Below, piece after piece: positions 47,495 through 61,172 of a stretch of 64,000 bases of DNA. A model generated the notes under the pieces. The model saw only the letters and a program-made list of their open reading frames with translations, was not told where the DNA came from and made no database searches. The stretch lies in contig JARUPY010000465.1 in the NCBI GenBank assembly GCA_029817715.1, positions 744,001 to 808,000 on the forward strand, read 5' to 3'. The position numbers and the translations under genes were made by a program. Source of the stretch: Melastoma dodecandrum. Lineage: Eukaryota; Streptophyta; Magnoliopsida; Myrtales; Melastomataceae. Position 1 is the first letter of the stretch. Each line of letters starts with the position of its first letter.

Positions 47495-50400
47495 TTAGCA
47501 GAGGTGACCATGAACCATTCCCATTAAAAGTACTTCCTCGATATATCCCAAAGAAACGTTAGTACTCACCATATTATTCGTTGATAGACCTTGGTGCATG
47601 AACCACCAAGGACCTGTTTTGTTTGATAACCTGAAAATAACAGTTTCTTTAGAGAACGCTCGATAATTACCGTCAAGAGACCAAAATCATGAAATGCCAG
47701 GAAAGGTAAAGTCCAGTAAATCTACTGGTCCCTGAAAAAACAACAGCTGTTTTCTCATTTCAGAGAAAATACTAACTGAAATACCTGAAAAATCCTGCAG
47801 CTGTCCGCAGACCCATGAAGAGTGTGAGACCCATCCAAACACCAGGAAGACCAAGGACTGAAGGCATGTAAAGCAAAAACAACGAACACACTGCCCCAAC
47901 CAGCATCTACAATTCACAGGATGATATGTTCAAATGGACTTAAAGTCCACCATCCACCTTATTTGCTTTAAGGATAAACTCTATTGAAGAAGCTTACCAT
48001 TGAAAATGCTGCATATGGGAAGTCAGAAACACCATAGTGCAGGCCATCAAATATGTAAGCCAGAGCATTTAATGGTTGACTACCACAAACAAACTGGATA
48101 AAAAGAGGACAAACAGAAAACCAGGAAATGTAGCAATGTTAGACGCCACAGCATGTACTCATCGCCGCAAACTAAAAGAGTGTCAACTAGTTACTAGATC
48201 ACCCTATTGTCATCTCAGTACAGTTCCCACTCACCAGAATCCCGGTTCTCACAATTTGGAGCACCCCAATGTCCTTCGTGAAAAAAGCGGCGACAGAATC
48301 AAAACATAATCCAAGAATTGCGGCCAAAGAAACACCTGTCAGCAATCCTATCTGAAAGATTTCCTTGATTAGCTATACAACTAAGCCAAATAAAGAAGAT
48401 AATTTATCAAGGGAACAAGCACCAAATTCAACTGGATCCAGTTGAAAGAATAAAACCTTAGAAATAGAAGTACAGTTCTTAAGGAGCAAGTCATCACACC
48501 TTCAGAACAAAGTCTGTCAATTCCCTCACAGTTCTGTAGTCTGCTTTAGATAACGAACTAGCAATCAGGGCCTGCAGGAAAATAATTTCACCGATGAAAG
48601 CCTGTACTTTGACCGTATGTGAATCAAATGCTCCAGCATCCAACTTTCCCATTAATTAAATAAGGGGTATCATGTAAACTAGTAACTTAAATAACTGATT
48701 CAGGAGGTCCCATTGCTTACAATGACATGTAATTCTATCACTTATGCTAATCCTTATGCAGACACCAAAATACGGATCTAATCAGACATCAGATGGCACT
48801 AAAAATTTAACATAAAGCAGAAGGCTTCTACGAGAAAGAGAAGAAACGAAAGATAAATCACCTGTGCTGATGCAGCCAGAGAATCTGTCAGGAGAGAGAC
48901 TGCCAGCCACACCTGCATGCATATCTGATGAGCAGCCATGGCCATTGGACCTTGGCGAGCAGCCATAGAAGTTCCAATGGTCATTGTTATAAGCACTGCT
49001 AAAGTTCTACCGAGAAGAAAACCACCTGCATCCAGTCAAAATGCTCAATATCCCTGATTTTTAGAAGACAGATTAGTTGAGGGTGAGCGTGATATTGTTG
49101 TTTTAATTATCAACAAGAAACAAATCCACGCGAAAGATAACTTTTCATCTTGAAGCCACAAAAAGCAACTGTAAGGGAGACAAAATCTGAATGAGCAATC
49201 CTTTATGCCGAATGCAGTGCAGCTGCCTCTGTGTCTATTTGTGGGAAGATCGTACATGCTAGAGAAAGAGATCAATTACTTACCAGATTTTAGATACACT
49301 CCAAAACGCAGTTCCTCCATCCTTGGAGGTATTAAAATGACCCTCTTATTGAGGTAGTATATCATAGAAAGAGCAACAATGTACCTAACAAGTACATTCA
49401 ATTAATTCATCAATCTTTAAAGGACAGAAAACTTAAGAAGTTGTAAAGGCCCCTTACTGAGAAATGACAGTAGAAATTGCTGCTCCATTGACACCCAAGT
49501 GAAGTCCATACATGAGAATCGGAAACAGAACTACTGCTAATGCATTACCCATACCTGGTACGAAAGCAGACCAGTCCTCTTAATGAAATCAAACTTTAGA
49601 GAGCATGCTGATCCAACGGCCAACTTAAAAAATGTAAACCAGTAAAATATCTTGTCTCGCATAAATTATATTTCAGGAAAGGAAACAATTGTCTGTTTCA
49701 ACACTTTCCACCCACCTCATGAAAATGACAAAAGAAACAGGAAGCTGTGAAGAAGTCCATGAATTGAATCAATTTTTTACCCATAAGGGAAAATGCACCG
49801 TGAACAACAGCCAGGTAACACTAAAGACTTATTTCAACCAAATATGAGCACCTCAAAATGAGCGCTGAAGAATTTGACCAATAAGTATACACTTACCTAG
49901 ACAAACAACAGGAGTTTTGGTGTCCTTGAAACCCCGGAAAATTCCTTGAAGGGCCAAAGACACTACAACAGCCGGAGCACCAAGGGCTCTCAAAGAAAGA
50001 AATCGTCTAGCAGGACTATGCATAGAGGATGCCTGTAATATAATAAGATCATTAATTATAATCTGGCGTCAAATCAAGTAAATCGACACACCACATGTTC
50101 ATGCTAAACAGCATAACGAAGGAGAAAAACCTCGGAAGTCACTAATTCAATGGCAGCTTTTTCCAGAATACATTCAGAACAGAAACGGCGGTGAGGAAAA
50201 GGTCAAATCATAGTAAAAGTGACCAACAAGAAAAACAACACATGAAATGTCCGAGGAAAGAAAAGAATGACGACAGCGAAATACTGTGATGTCGGCCAAT
50301 GAATCAGACCTACTTTTTTACAAGAGATATTATGATCAGGAAAAAAGTAATATCTCACAAAGAAAAACTTACAGGCGACACTCCCATCATGTCTAAAAAC

Positions 50401-52564
50401 GGTCCAGATCCGAAGTATAAAGCTACAGCCTCAAACATGCCAATGAAAACAGCCAAAAGCAGCGCAGTTGACACAGAGGACAACTGTTTTCTCTCAACTA
50501 ATGCAACCGGTTTACCATTGCCATTACCCTCCATGGAGCTGATCTCTGCACAACAGTGAGTAGATGGCCGATTTGTCAGATTATTTCAAAGGGAAAAATA
50601 TTCATTCAACTCGATTAAAGATGCACTTTAATGGGAGCTTACCAGCATACCTGTACTTTTGGAGAAGTCCTCCGCCACAAAAGAGGTAGCAACACTAAGA
50701 AGAGGAATATTAAATAGTTTCGATATTATGTTGAAAATTGATATGGAGACACCAGCTGAAGCCAGCTCCACAGCACCTAGATGGAGGATGGAGAGAAATT
50801 TTATACATATAATCAATAGAACAGTAAAAGGAGAGGGAGAGGGAAACATCCCAAAAGAAGTGGCATTGATTAATTTGGACAACAATATAACTAACCTATT
50901 AACATGAGTAACACAATGACGATAGAATACTCTGAATTTCTATGGCCAACATTCCATTCCATTACTTTAGAATATAGTAAAGAAGTTTTACTTATTACTG
51001 GATATTCTAATATTCTTTGCATATGGTTATTTAACTTAAAGAAATATAATTTAGAGTGTGAAACCAAAGAATCTCATCCAACAAAGCCCCGCAAACTTTA
51101 ACTGATCCAGGACTATAGCAAAGTTGATGACCTTACAATATGACATACCCAATCTACCAATATAAGCAGTCTCCATCAGCTGCGCTAAGGGGTCAATAGC
51201 TTGTCCGGCAAGAGCGGGAACAGAAAGCTTTACAAGCTCCATTTTGATGTCAGGAGGGCGTGATTGACCATGAGGTATTGCAGTTAAATGGCTGACACAA
51301 CAAGCATGAACCGCATGAGATACAAGATCATAAATGATGGAGTTTAAATAAAGTCAAATGTATAATCAGAATCAGAGTGATCAAAATAAATGAACATGAT
51401 TTTCTTTGCACCTATAAAAATGCAAGCAGGATCTTGGGTGAATCATATTCCGAAACATGGCATATCAAGACCAAGTGAAAATTACCATGTGATATATCTG
51501 GTTGTACAGCAGGAACAAAGAGTCATGAATTACAGAGGAGGAAGTTAATCTTGGGTTCTGCTAAACATAGGACCCAGCAAAAAATGGTGAATAAAATATT
51601 AAAATTTTGGAGATCAACACATCGATTCCGAAAATGTAATTTGAAAATTTCTCTAACTGACCCAGCTGGGCAGGAAGTAAAAGGCTAGGAAAAGAGCTGG
51701 AGATATGAGACAGAGCGCCGTCCCATATGAAGGATCTTCCTTCCAGAAATAGCAATCATATGTCCCTCCAAAATTAATTTTTCAAAGCATCTGTGATCTC
51801 CTAGTTGGGTGTTGTTCACTAAAGAGTTGTATTATGCTACTTCGCTATCCTACCATAGAGCTCAACAAAGGGCACCCACTCCACCCAACAGAACATAAAA
51901 AATAATACCATTTCTTTATTCCTCCTGTTGAACAGAAGTTCACGAGAAAGGCATAAGCATGAAACCAAATGAAACGCTATGTTGGTCCATCTCTAAATTT
52001 CCCTGACTAATATCTGTAACCACAAACCTACCATTGTATCAGTAATGATGAACTAAGGATGCAAATAATCAAGTCTTATCAAATAACCCCCTTCTCCAAA
52101 TGCAATAGTCTCTAAATAGGAAGTATCATTGACCTTAAGATGAAATAACAAAGAGAGGACAGTTCAAGACGTTACGAAGCTTCGGTTACTGCTGAATTTA
52201 TGCAAGCAGGATCCTCAGGTTGCCTTCTCTCGTCATTTATAAGAACTGGATTCACATGCCCATCTGCATCCCTAGAGCTGAACTCAGTTCTCACCAGGAA
52301 TCCACGTTGCTTCACTTGATTCTTCACAACCGGCGAGATCCTCCTAATCCCAGTAAACTCACGAATCCTACACCTTCCATCCGCACGGACCTGTCCATTT
52401 ATACCTGCCAGAGATGGGGGATCGCTACCACTTGTACTCAAATAAACAGATGACAATGCACACGACCTCCCCTTCCTCCGGGTCACGCTACAATCGAATT
52501 CCCTAACCCGACTCGCCAAACTACCAGGAGTAGCCAAACCCTGAAACCGTATCGCTGCTGCCAT
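47495..52564 (-). CDS. MATE transporter, plastid DETOXIFICATION 44/45 type
   Basis: Thirteen exons from 52564-52176 and 51291-51149 through 50776-50651, 50545-50373, 50032-49897, 49554-49458, 49384-49284, 49025-48862, 48571-48500, 48351-48235, 48093-47998, 47906-47785 and 47630-47495. They give 623 residues in one frame. The first exon is Ser/Arg-rich like a chloroplast transit peptide. The MATE fold begins at LSVPALAGQAIDPLAQLMET. Motifs typical of this plastid subgroup are NIPLLSVATSFVAEDF, LALQGIFRGFKDTKTPV, ARQGPMAMAAHQICMQVW and FDGLHYGVSDFPYAA. Relatives export metabolites or ions from plastids. The last exon reads through a good GTGAGT donor, so an alternative C-terminus is possible. 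A SINE-free 3' flank follows. Confidence 0.92.
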
Positions 52565-53496
52565 CCTTAAAAATTAATACAAGAATCTAGTCCTGCTGAA
52601 ACTGCCACCGAACTGGCTGGTGACACAGCTGCAAAACAAACAAACTGATTCAAAAACAAAATATTAAACCGCGAAACTTGCGGTTCGGTGAACAGAAAAA
52701 ACTAGAAAATCGAACAACGACTAATAATTAGAGAAACACTGAGAACGAAATAACAAAATGAAACGGCTCAGTATTCCGGAATAAGCTCAACACGCAAGTA
52801 AGGAATAAGTTAAACACGCAATCGACCAGGCGCGACGAGAACATCCATCAGTGAACGAGTGAACTATTCACGCGAAAGAAAAGCAGCTCGAAAAAGCAGA
52901 AGCGGCATGGGAAGAACGCGAAAGGCACGGACAAAAACCGGCGCACAACCGACGAAAAAACTACTCATAACTAAAGAAACTCCACCCTGGGGAGCGGAAA
53001 CGCAACGGTAACGCCGTCAGCGTCGGGACACACAAAACAACCGACGGCCGCCGCCGTAACCGAAAGACAGAGTAGGGAAGAAGCGATTGAACGATTTACC
53101 GGAGACCGAATTCCGGCAAACGAAGCGGCGTCGTGCGACGACGACGACGAAGATGATGGGGATGACGGTGGAGGAATCGAGGCAGAACTTTCGAGGTAAG
53201 CGCACAAAGTCGGCCAACTCTTTATATTCTTTCTTTGGATTCTTCGCAAAAATTACAGTACTAATTAAAAATCTACTCGTCCATTTCAAATTAGTCCTCT
53301 CATTTTGGCAAATTCAGTTCAATTGATTTATTTCTAATACTCGATTCGTTTTTAAAGTTATTATTAGAAAATTGGACTCAACGCAAATCATTAAACTCTC
53401 ATTTTTCGACAAACTTACTTTGGAGAGAAAATTTTGCTACGTTTTATTTCATATTATTCCGCTATTTCTTCCTCGAAGCTAACTCTGCAGCGCCAT
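52565..53496. other. Promoter of the MATE gene and 3' flank of the LysM gene
   Basis: A 5' UTR intron is possible (a GT-rich donor region near 53150 with CAG acceptor near 52622). No other coding feature is seen. Confidence 0.4.
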
Positions 53497-54915
53497 CTAT
53501 GCAGGCGGGCTCCGAATCAAGCCGTTTCGCCAAGTAAGTTGCGGTGGAAACAGAGTCAGCATCACCGTCAGGGATGTAACCGAGAAATGCCATGTCGTTG
53601 ACGTCGGCTCAAGCTTCATCCTCGATGCAGTGCTGGGTACGTGTGGAGGTTCAGGTGGTGCTGCTGTTAATCATGACATGGGGCAGATCAATGACAGGGA
53701 GAGAGAAGTTATTCGCTGGGAAGTTTTGAGATCACGGTGAGAGGTTCTGCATACCTGGACATGTAGATGTTGTTTTGAGACTGGCGATGATGCTCTGGTT
53801 GGTGTATCCGCCGTATTCACATGAGGTGAACTCACATGTGGTCTGGGAGGAATTACCAATGTAAAGGTCGGATCCGGTGCACTGCAATGATCCGCAGGAC
53901 TGTGACGGGGTTTTTGTTTTGCCTGAAGGCTCGCACATCAGCCTGCCCAGAAGAAAAGACAAGGTTGGAACACACATCAGGCTTTCGAAGGTTAACTGAA
54001 CATTGAAGTGATCTGGCTTAAAGTGTACTTACGTCCAGTTGCCGGCCGAGTCGCAGCCGCATTTTATGCAGTTATTGGCAGTGAGGACGTACGAGCTGTT
54101 AGGGACAAGAAGGGACGAGTCCGGAGAATCGCTGCTTATCGAAGATAATTTGCATGCTGAGGAAAAGAAATTTTAATTCTGACTCAGATTAATCCAACAG
54201 GAAAGACGGAAGGATAGATCTATGAATAACCTTTGAGGGGAACATCGAGGATGGTATCGGCATAAAGGTCGTTAACAGTCGGTATCCCATTGAGCCGCAT
54301 CAGAAGCTCCTGAGACACCCCAAACTGGGCTGCGATCCCCTCCACGGAACTCCCTTCCTGCACGCGGTGCCCGTAATGGACGACCTTCTCGCCCTCCACC
54401 TCGTCGCAACTACAGGGGAGGGGTATCCGAAACCGCTGCCCGGGGTATATGAGCCCCGCGTCGACAATCCCATTCACAGCCTGTATGTCGGGGTAAGTCA
54501 CGAGGTAGGAGAACACGTCGGCCGCGATGTGGTATAGGCCGTCGTCCTTTTGAACGGTGTACATGGGGCCGCCAAGGGAGGTGCCATTGCCGCTGGAGCA
54601 GGAACAGGTGAAGGGGATCCGGATGGTGCTTCCCAGGGGGAGGACTTTGTCGTGAGGGGTAGAGAGGGGGAGGTTGTTGGCGCCGAGGAGGGAGGAGAGG
54701 TGCTTGACGCCAAAGAGGGACTGGACGTCGGAGAGGGTGGTGGTGTTGGGGAGGACGTAGCCGACGACGGAGTGGCAGGTCGTGTTGGTGGGGGTGCAGG
54801 TGAAGCCGAGGGAATGTGATGATGGGGTTAGGATCAGCAGCGACAACAAATGAAGCAGCAGCAGCAGCATGGATGTTGAAGGGAACGTGATTAGGACAAG
54901 AGGAAGTGAACCCAT
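53497..54915 (-). CDS. LysM-domain GPI-anchored protein, LYM type
   Basis: Four exons: 54915-54231, 54156-54033, 53942-53755 and 53663-53497. They give 387 residues. The signal peptide is MGSLPLVLITFPSTSMLLLL and onward. Two LysM domains follow: YTVQKDDGLYHIAADVFSYL with a preceding FTCTPTNTTCHSVVGYVLP region, and YGHRVQEGSSVEGIAAQFGV with MRLNGI. Cys-rich blocks CIKCGCDSAGNW and CEFTSCEYGGYTNQSII match LYM1/LYM3 relatives, which bind peptidoglycan or chitin fragments at the plasma membrane. The C-terminal exon has a modest hydrophobic stretch near its middle, so a GPI signal is only weakly supported. A Met at 54945 would add ten residues ahead of the signal peptide. Confidence 0.9.
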
Positions 54916-54945
54916 GTCTGGGTTTTCGATGAATGATGCTATCAA

Positions 54946-55564
54946 TCCCTTTTCCTCTGGTTCTAATTCTTTTCCGCTGGTTTTTTATGGGTGTCATCTG
55001 GGTTGGTGTTAGTTCTCGTCGTGTGAAATGGGACGGGAGAATAGTTCTCTGTTCTCACACCACTAATAGTATCACGAAATTTTTCCACGAGGAAATGTAT
55101 CCAGTGGAGAAGGAAAGACTTTTGACTCGTGGAAATTTCATCCCACCTTGCCACAGGGTCAACGTTAAAGACTTGGACTTGGTCTAAATCATCACTAGAT
55201 GATCCAGACATCACTGGACTACGGCAAGAAAAAAGCATTCCTCCACAAAGGTTTACTCTAAATGATCACACTGTCATAACTCCACCAGTCAGTGTGTTTC
55301 CCAACTACTACTACACGAGGAATAATACCAGAGCATGTAAAAGAAAAAAGGACGTGCTGATTCCTTGTAGTTGCAAAAAAGGCTTCGGCACTAACGCCTT
55401 TGTCAGCTCTTATCCGAGTAATGGCTTCACTGATGTCATTACTCTAACTATTGATTTTCATTCAGGATCCGGTCACTTAATGATTATTAATCACCTTTGC
55501 TTCCATCCAGAGTCGTCCTCCTGAAAATCCTCAGCGCACACGTGGTGGTCATTAAAGCTTCAAT
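54946..55564. other. LysM gene promoter and GPAT9-relic 3' flank
   Basis: No gene is recognised. A minus-strand open frame at 54963-55238 has no family match. Confidence 0.45.
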
Positions 55565-58560
55565 TCAACCTTCATCTTCACTTCTCTTCCAACCAATCAA
55601 CACAGATTCTGCCAAGCTTTGTTGCCTGCAAGGCGATTGGAATCGATTAGAAGCGAGCAAACAAAATCAAAGGTAGTAATGAGCGTCTGGGAACACAGGA
55701 GGAACACAGATTGCCCGTCTTTCAGGGGTCTGGGTGGATGATATTCAAGCGACCATCAATGTCATGGTAAAACAGAATTGAAACTATGCAGTCCCAAAAT
55801 TCAAACTTACTTCCGCTCTCTGTGCTTGGGGCTGGGCTGCGAGTACTTCAGATACCCATCCCAAGGGACCTTCTTTAGGCCAGCACGGACGGATATAATG
55901 TCTCTTACCCTGAATGCAGATATTGTCATAATGATGATCAGTGATAGAGGCAAACAAGAGCACGGTCGCCACGGAAAAGAAAGCTCAATTACCTCTCTGC
56001 AAATTCTATCGCAGTTTCACCGGGCCTTATTCTTTGAGGTTCCAGGTACCACACATCACACACTACTGTCATAAGCTGCAGTAGATGCATTGAGAATGAC
56101 TGTCTGCACATCCAAACTAAGAAGTATTGATCTTCCTATAGAGTCAAACAATTTGCCATGGATACAGATGATATCGCGTCAAGCTAACTGACATCAAATA
56201 ATCTAGAAGAAATCATGGGGAAAGATCGCATGCATTATGATGAGCTGAATGATGTAAAAGGAACCAGAGTGCAAAGAAAAGGAATTCGCAAGGATTCCCG
56301 TCGGAGAGATTTCTTACTTTCTGCTGTTCCAGAATGCATCAACAAATATCTTGTTATACTTGATTGCAATTGGGCAAACAGTACATTCAAGTTCAAAGGG
56401 TCCCTAGACATTATCAAGAAGTCAGAACTAGTAGTTTTGACTGAAAAAATCCACAAAAAATTTACTATTGATTCTGACAAATGGGTAAAACCAGAAAAGT
56501 ATTTTCTTAAACATGACTGTGTAGTGATTGTTGACACATGTTCTTTCTGGAAATATAAGAAGAGGGTTGTTATCAGCTCCTTGGACATGGCCCCTCAACC
56601 TGGGGAAAATATCATCAGAAAGTAGGAACAAAAGACAATTTCTATGGATGTGACTCGAAATACAAGCATACTTTTTTGCAACGATTTCACGATCCTTTGC
56701 CTCAGTTCTATTGAACCAGATACACCCTACACTCTCCAAAACTGTGCTTTGCAGAAGCCTTGAAAGAGTACAAGGATTAAGGAGCTAAAAAGAAAAAGTA
56801 ATCTAGTTACTACAAGGCGCAGCAAAGAGATCAATAAAAGCAATGTTGCGGCATCATGAAACATGTCGATAAAACTTCTGCAGCACACTGACCAACCCAT
56901 CCAGGATGCTTTTGCATTATGACTGCAAATGCAATCATCTTCTCTAAGATGATGAAATCAATCATGGAGGTATGGTTGGCAACAAAAACCCGTTCCATGC
57001 AAAATTAGGAGCAATAGTCAATATAGCTATTCTATAGCATGCGATGTGAGGCAAACAATAATTGCTAAATGATTAAACAATCACTTGTTCAGGACGCCTG
57101 CTGGGCCTTGGCCCGTGATATTTGACGACTCCGGTCCAAGATGCAACAAAGAAACTGCATATTAACTCCACCAGCAGCCTCTGAAATTAAATAATCTGGA
57201 CAGTGTCACACGAGTAGATAATTAAGAAAAAATTTACAAGAATAAGCAACTTCCTGGAGAGGTAAGAATCCCAATAGTCCAACTCATATTTTGAGAAAAA
57301 AGAACAACCACGCATATCAACTCACAAATGAATGATAAAAGGGAAAGGACCCGGTGCCTCCAACTTCTTCCTCAGTTGATCGTTCCCTTTCAGTAGGAGA
57401 TGAACAGGGATAAAAGACGAAAGGAAAATTATCCATCCAATCGTCAATATGAGGACCCTGCAATATATCACCAAGCAAAAAAAAATCAATTTGAGCCATC
57501 CTTGTCGTGTTACGGGACAATGGAGACATGAAAAACATAAGCAAATAGAATAATTTGATCGACTTGTAAACCAATGTAGCAAACGGAAACATCCGCAGAG
57601 CAGCATGCCAAAGGAGCTGGGGCACAGAAAAAAATTGCACCGACCAAAAATCCACACTGAATCCGCAGTGTGACCTCAATAGGCAATAATGTGATTATTT
57701 GTCTCTATAACTACACAACAATATCTTTCGCCACAGAAACATCAAAGTGTTTCTTTCCAAAAAATATAAGGCTTCAAGAAAAGAAAACCCAATAATATAG
57801 ATCCGGAAGCCAATCATACTGAATTTCCCATGCTTCTGAAATATATTAGTGTCAGCTACTGCGGCTGTTTACCCGGTGGTGTTGCTACCACATTGGGCAA
57901 ACGAAGTTTGGTGCAGCTAACGGGTTGAATTATACAATATATGATGAAATAACGAAAAAAAGAAACACCAAAATCTTACCCAGGAATTAAAATCGGCCAA
58001 CAGAATTTAAAAATATAAATTAAACAGTTAACAGTAAGATGCACCAGTGACCAAGCAAAACTAAACAGAGCACCAGCGACCACAGCTAACCTCGCTAGAA
58101 ACAGAATCAAGTAGCGCACCAACACACCGCAGCACCACGATGGGAACAAGTAAATGTTCCAATTCCACTTCTCCGGTGGATTGGATTTGAAGCACCTCGT
58201 AAACGAGTCCTACGGGGATAAAATCACCACCAACAGAAACAAAAGAAAAACTTTACGTGCATAATCTGAATGGGCGGGATGCCGCCATTGCCAAAAAACT
58301 CACATCGACGATGGCTCCAGCGGCCTCGGAGATGGTAGGCGAGCAATCCAGCAAATTAGGCCTGCGATCAACAATGCACCGATCAAAATAAAAAACCTTG
58401 TAGGAATGCGAATCCGAGTAGGAAGGGGGAGTGGGCGTGGTCCTCACAGACGGAGCTTGCCGCGGGACTGGTGGATGGAGGATCCGGAAGGGAGGTATTC
58501 CTCGATGTTAGGTCGGTCCAAATAGCTGATCCAACTATTTTTGCTACTCCAAACTGAACG
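55565..58560 (-). pseudogene. GPAT9-like glycerol-3-phosphate acyltransferase, decaying copy
   Basis: Exons matching ER GPAT9 are in the right order: about 58540-58448 (IEEYLPSGSSIHQSRGKLRL), 58361-58304 (PTISEAAGAIVD), 58209-58091 (RCFKSNPPEKWNWNIYLFP) and 57458-57358 (LTIGWIIFLSSFIPVHLLLK). They continue with LICSFFVASWTGVVKYHGPR, NHTSMIDFIILEKMIAFAVI, ESVGCIWFNRTEAKDREIVA, HVQGADNNPLLIFPERTCVN, LECTVCPIAIKYNKIFVDAF and VVCDVWYLEPQ. The last coding exons are 55909-55808 (VPWDGYLKYSQPSPKHRERK) and 55625-55565. Lesions: no in-frame start Met found, a GC donor at 57357, acceptor AG changed to GG before the NHTSMID exon, and donor lost after MFKK. The catalytic FPEGT reads FPERT, three residues (SWA) are deleted before VVCDV, and the C-terminus is frameshifted. 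The NHxxxxD box is intact. Confidence 0.85.
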
Positions 58561-58653
58561 TCGCCATTCTAAGACAATATCCGGTAAAACACGTTGGTCC
58601 GAGAATCCCGCCACCCACTACTCTGCTTTTATTAATTTGTTATCTTTGTAAGA
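58444..58653. repeat. 210-bp direct repeat, left copy (GPAT9 exon 1 and 5' flank)
   Basis: Identical to 61170-61379 over 210 bases when read base by base. This copy is contiguous with the GPAT9-like gene body. It starts four bases inside intron 1 and ends at the junction with the LTR-like insertion. Confidence 0.95.
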
Positions 58654-61172
58654 TGTAACGACCCGAAAACTTTGGTGTTATACTTGTACACGTGTAAACG
58701 TTTTACTGGAATAATAGTTCGACGAGTCAAACTTTGACTGTGTCAGAAATCCGACGTGGATACGAGGGCCTAGGATTCTTGTGGTTAACGATGTATTAAC
58801 GGGCATTATCAATAGTTCGAATTCGATTACATGTGATTACGTCACGCGGGAAAGGGGACGCCCTGACCTAACGTAATCGGATTCGGGTAATGATTTTATC
58901 CGCGTACGTCAAGGATTTTGACATGTGAATTAAAAGTTAGATTTCATAATAGCATATTTATAATGATGATACTTGCAACGTAAAATAGTGGGAAGTTTGA
59001 CCCTTGACCCCTAAATCGTCACCAATTTAGTCATAAGTGAATACCTGATTGAAATGAATCTTGGCCTTGGATTTTAATAAGCTTCTCAAGCAAGCTTCGT
59101 TGGGGAAATGAGGAGGGAAAAGACATCAGTTTTTGGGGGGAGGCAACCTGTCTTATCTTCCTCACCTTTTCCCTGATGTGAGACGATTCACATCATCTCG
59201 GAGAGGAAGGCAACGCGTTTGGAGGGAGAACGGAGACCTCATCCGAGCCATCCCACGAAGTGAGGTGTGATTCCCTTCAGCGGGCTTCCTCTTCGTTCCT
59301 CTGCAGCCGCTGTTCTTCTTCCAGCCGCTCGCTCGTGGACAGCCCGACTCCGACTTGCTTTCGAATCGTGGGAGACAGCGGAAGCTCGAGGGGCTGTTCC
59401 TGAAGAGCACGCGATTTGCAGAGGGGAAACAAGGACGCAGTTTCCGTTGGCTACAGGTTGGTTGAGAGGTCATTAAGGACAAGGTACGACCCACTCCCTT
59501 CCCCTGTCACGTTGTCTCGTCGATTCTGGTTGTATGCATGTATAATGAGTGCTGCCGCGGGGAAAAGTCGAGCGTGAGCGGCAGGGGAAGGAAGGGTAGT
59601 GAGTCGTCGTAGGAAGTGAGTTGGGGTGTGTGTTGTGTTACGTCCAGCTATCTGCTGTGCGTGCCGATAGTTGCGGTTTTAGAGAACCCGTCGTGCCGCA
59701 AAGCGGGGCTGCGAATGCCCGGACGAGTACCGCTCGATTATTGAGCGTCGTGGGCTGGAACTTGAAGCTCTGTGAGCTTGGGTGTTGATGATGACTTTGT
59801 GGCCTGAATGGAGAAGGAAATCGCGGATGAATGCGAACCTTCTTTACTGTCCTGTGCGCCAAGAAAATAGGGCACAGGAAGAATAATGGAGAATACCGCT
59901 AAGAGAGCGTATTCCTTTTGCTGGTTTTGGTGCTGAGAGGTGTATGTGCCGCCCCCGCTGAGATGAGGAAATTGATCCTCTGCGGCTGTGATTTATAGAC
60001 CAGCTTCCGCTGGACAAGGGTAGGCCGAATACTTGTTGTGATTGGATGCTTGATATAATAATAAGTGTGGCATACTCCCTGATGCGTGATGATTACCTTG
60101 AGGTAGTGAATGATGACAATATATCCGATCTTGTGGGCGGTCAGCTATTGCTTTACAGAACTTCTATTGTGCGGTTCACGAATATTGGGATGGCGGTTGG
60201 GGACTGAAGGGCGAGCATGGTGCGGCTGATCCAGAAAACAAGATGATGTATTAACGGAATGGATCAGCCACGCTGACTTCGGTTGACGGTGGCTGAGTTC
60301 CGTGGAGTTGCGACGAATTAATATGCTGGAAATGAGGCTGCCGCCGCCAACGGTCTGGACTGACCGCGTCCATTTGGTTACAGTTTGATAAGCTGACCGC
60401 GACACGAAGAAGCATCCATGATATTATGATCGTTCGGATTCAGAATGGATATTGAATTGGGAGTTGAGATATGTGATACCCGACCGTGGGTCGGAGGAGA
60501 ACGGGGAGGTGACGACCACGCGCGGTCGTGCCTGCTGGCCGTTTCCCGGGCGCTCCCGGAGGAGGGGGTGGGGACGCACTGCGGTGGTCCTGGCACCAAA
60601 CGAAGTGTTGATATATGAGACACCGGTGTTATGAGGGAGTCGCTTATTTATTTATTGCTTTCAGCGCGTTAAATTATTTATTGCTTAGTTATTGTTTATT
60701 ATTCCGCCTACCGCTATATATGCTCGCTAATTATAACTTGATATATTCTGTGGTTTGATAGTTGCATCTATATGATTTGTTGTATTGCCGTGGATTCAAA
60801 TGTTCGTGTGCCTAAGACTACTTCAAAGGTCCACGATAGAATGAGTCTAGAATCTCAGTGTTTTCCTTATACTGCTAGGTTGTGCCGTGTGTTGCATAAC
60901 TGATTTATAAAGGTGCACGAATGGGCGAGTTAGTAGTCTCATGGTTTTCGCATGTGCATGGGTGGGGCGTATTCGGCGATTTATCGCTGACCCCAATTTG
61001 GGGAAATTATTTCAGTCTTGCAGAGGAACGAGAAACACGTGGCTCAGATTTACAAGATAAAGCTGTAGAGGATGCCACGGTGGAGGTATAGATTTGTCTT
61101 CTTCCGCGGTTTGACCGTCAAATGACGGAGAACTACTCTGATAGAGTTTGAAAAATTTTGTAGGTCGTTTCA
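58654..61172. mobile_element. LTR-like insertion (probable solo LTR), about 2.5 kb
   Basis: The segment begins TGTAACGACCCG and ends with GGTCGTTTCA, an imperfect inverted terminal pair of the kind seen at plant Ty3-type LTR ends (TG...CA). No gag, protease, reverse transcriptase, primer-binding site or second LTR is seen, so a solo LTR or a non-autonomous element is most likely. It is flanked not by a 4-6 bp target duplication but by the 210-bp direct repeat listed separately. No convincing gene lies inside. Confidence 0.6.

Noticed and set aside
56215..56625. 136-codon plus-strand open frame, Lys/Val-rich
   Set aside because: It is exactly antisense to the GPAT9-like exons and introns, and that strand gives a clear family match.
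58654..61172. Full-length LTR retrotransposon
   Set aside because: No reverse transcriptase, integrase or gag-like sequence and no internal primer-binding site. The 210-bp flanking repeats lack TG...CA ends and contain a GPAT9 exon, so they are not the LTRs.
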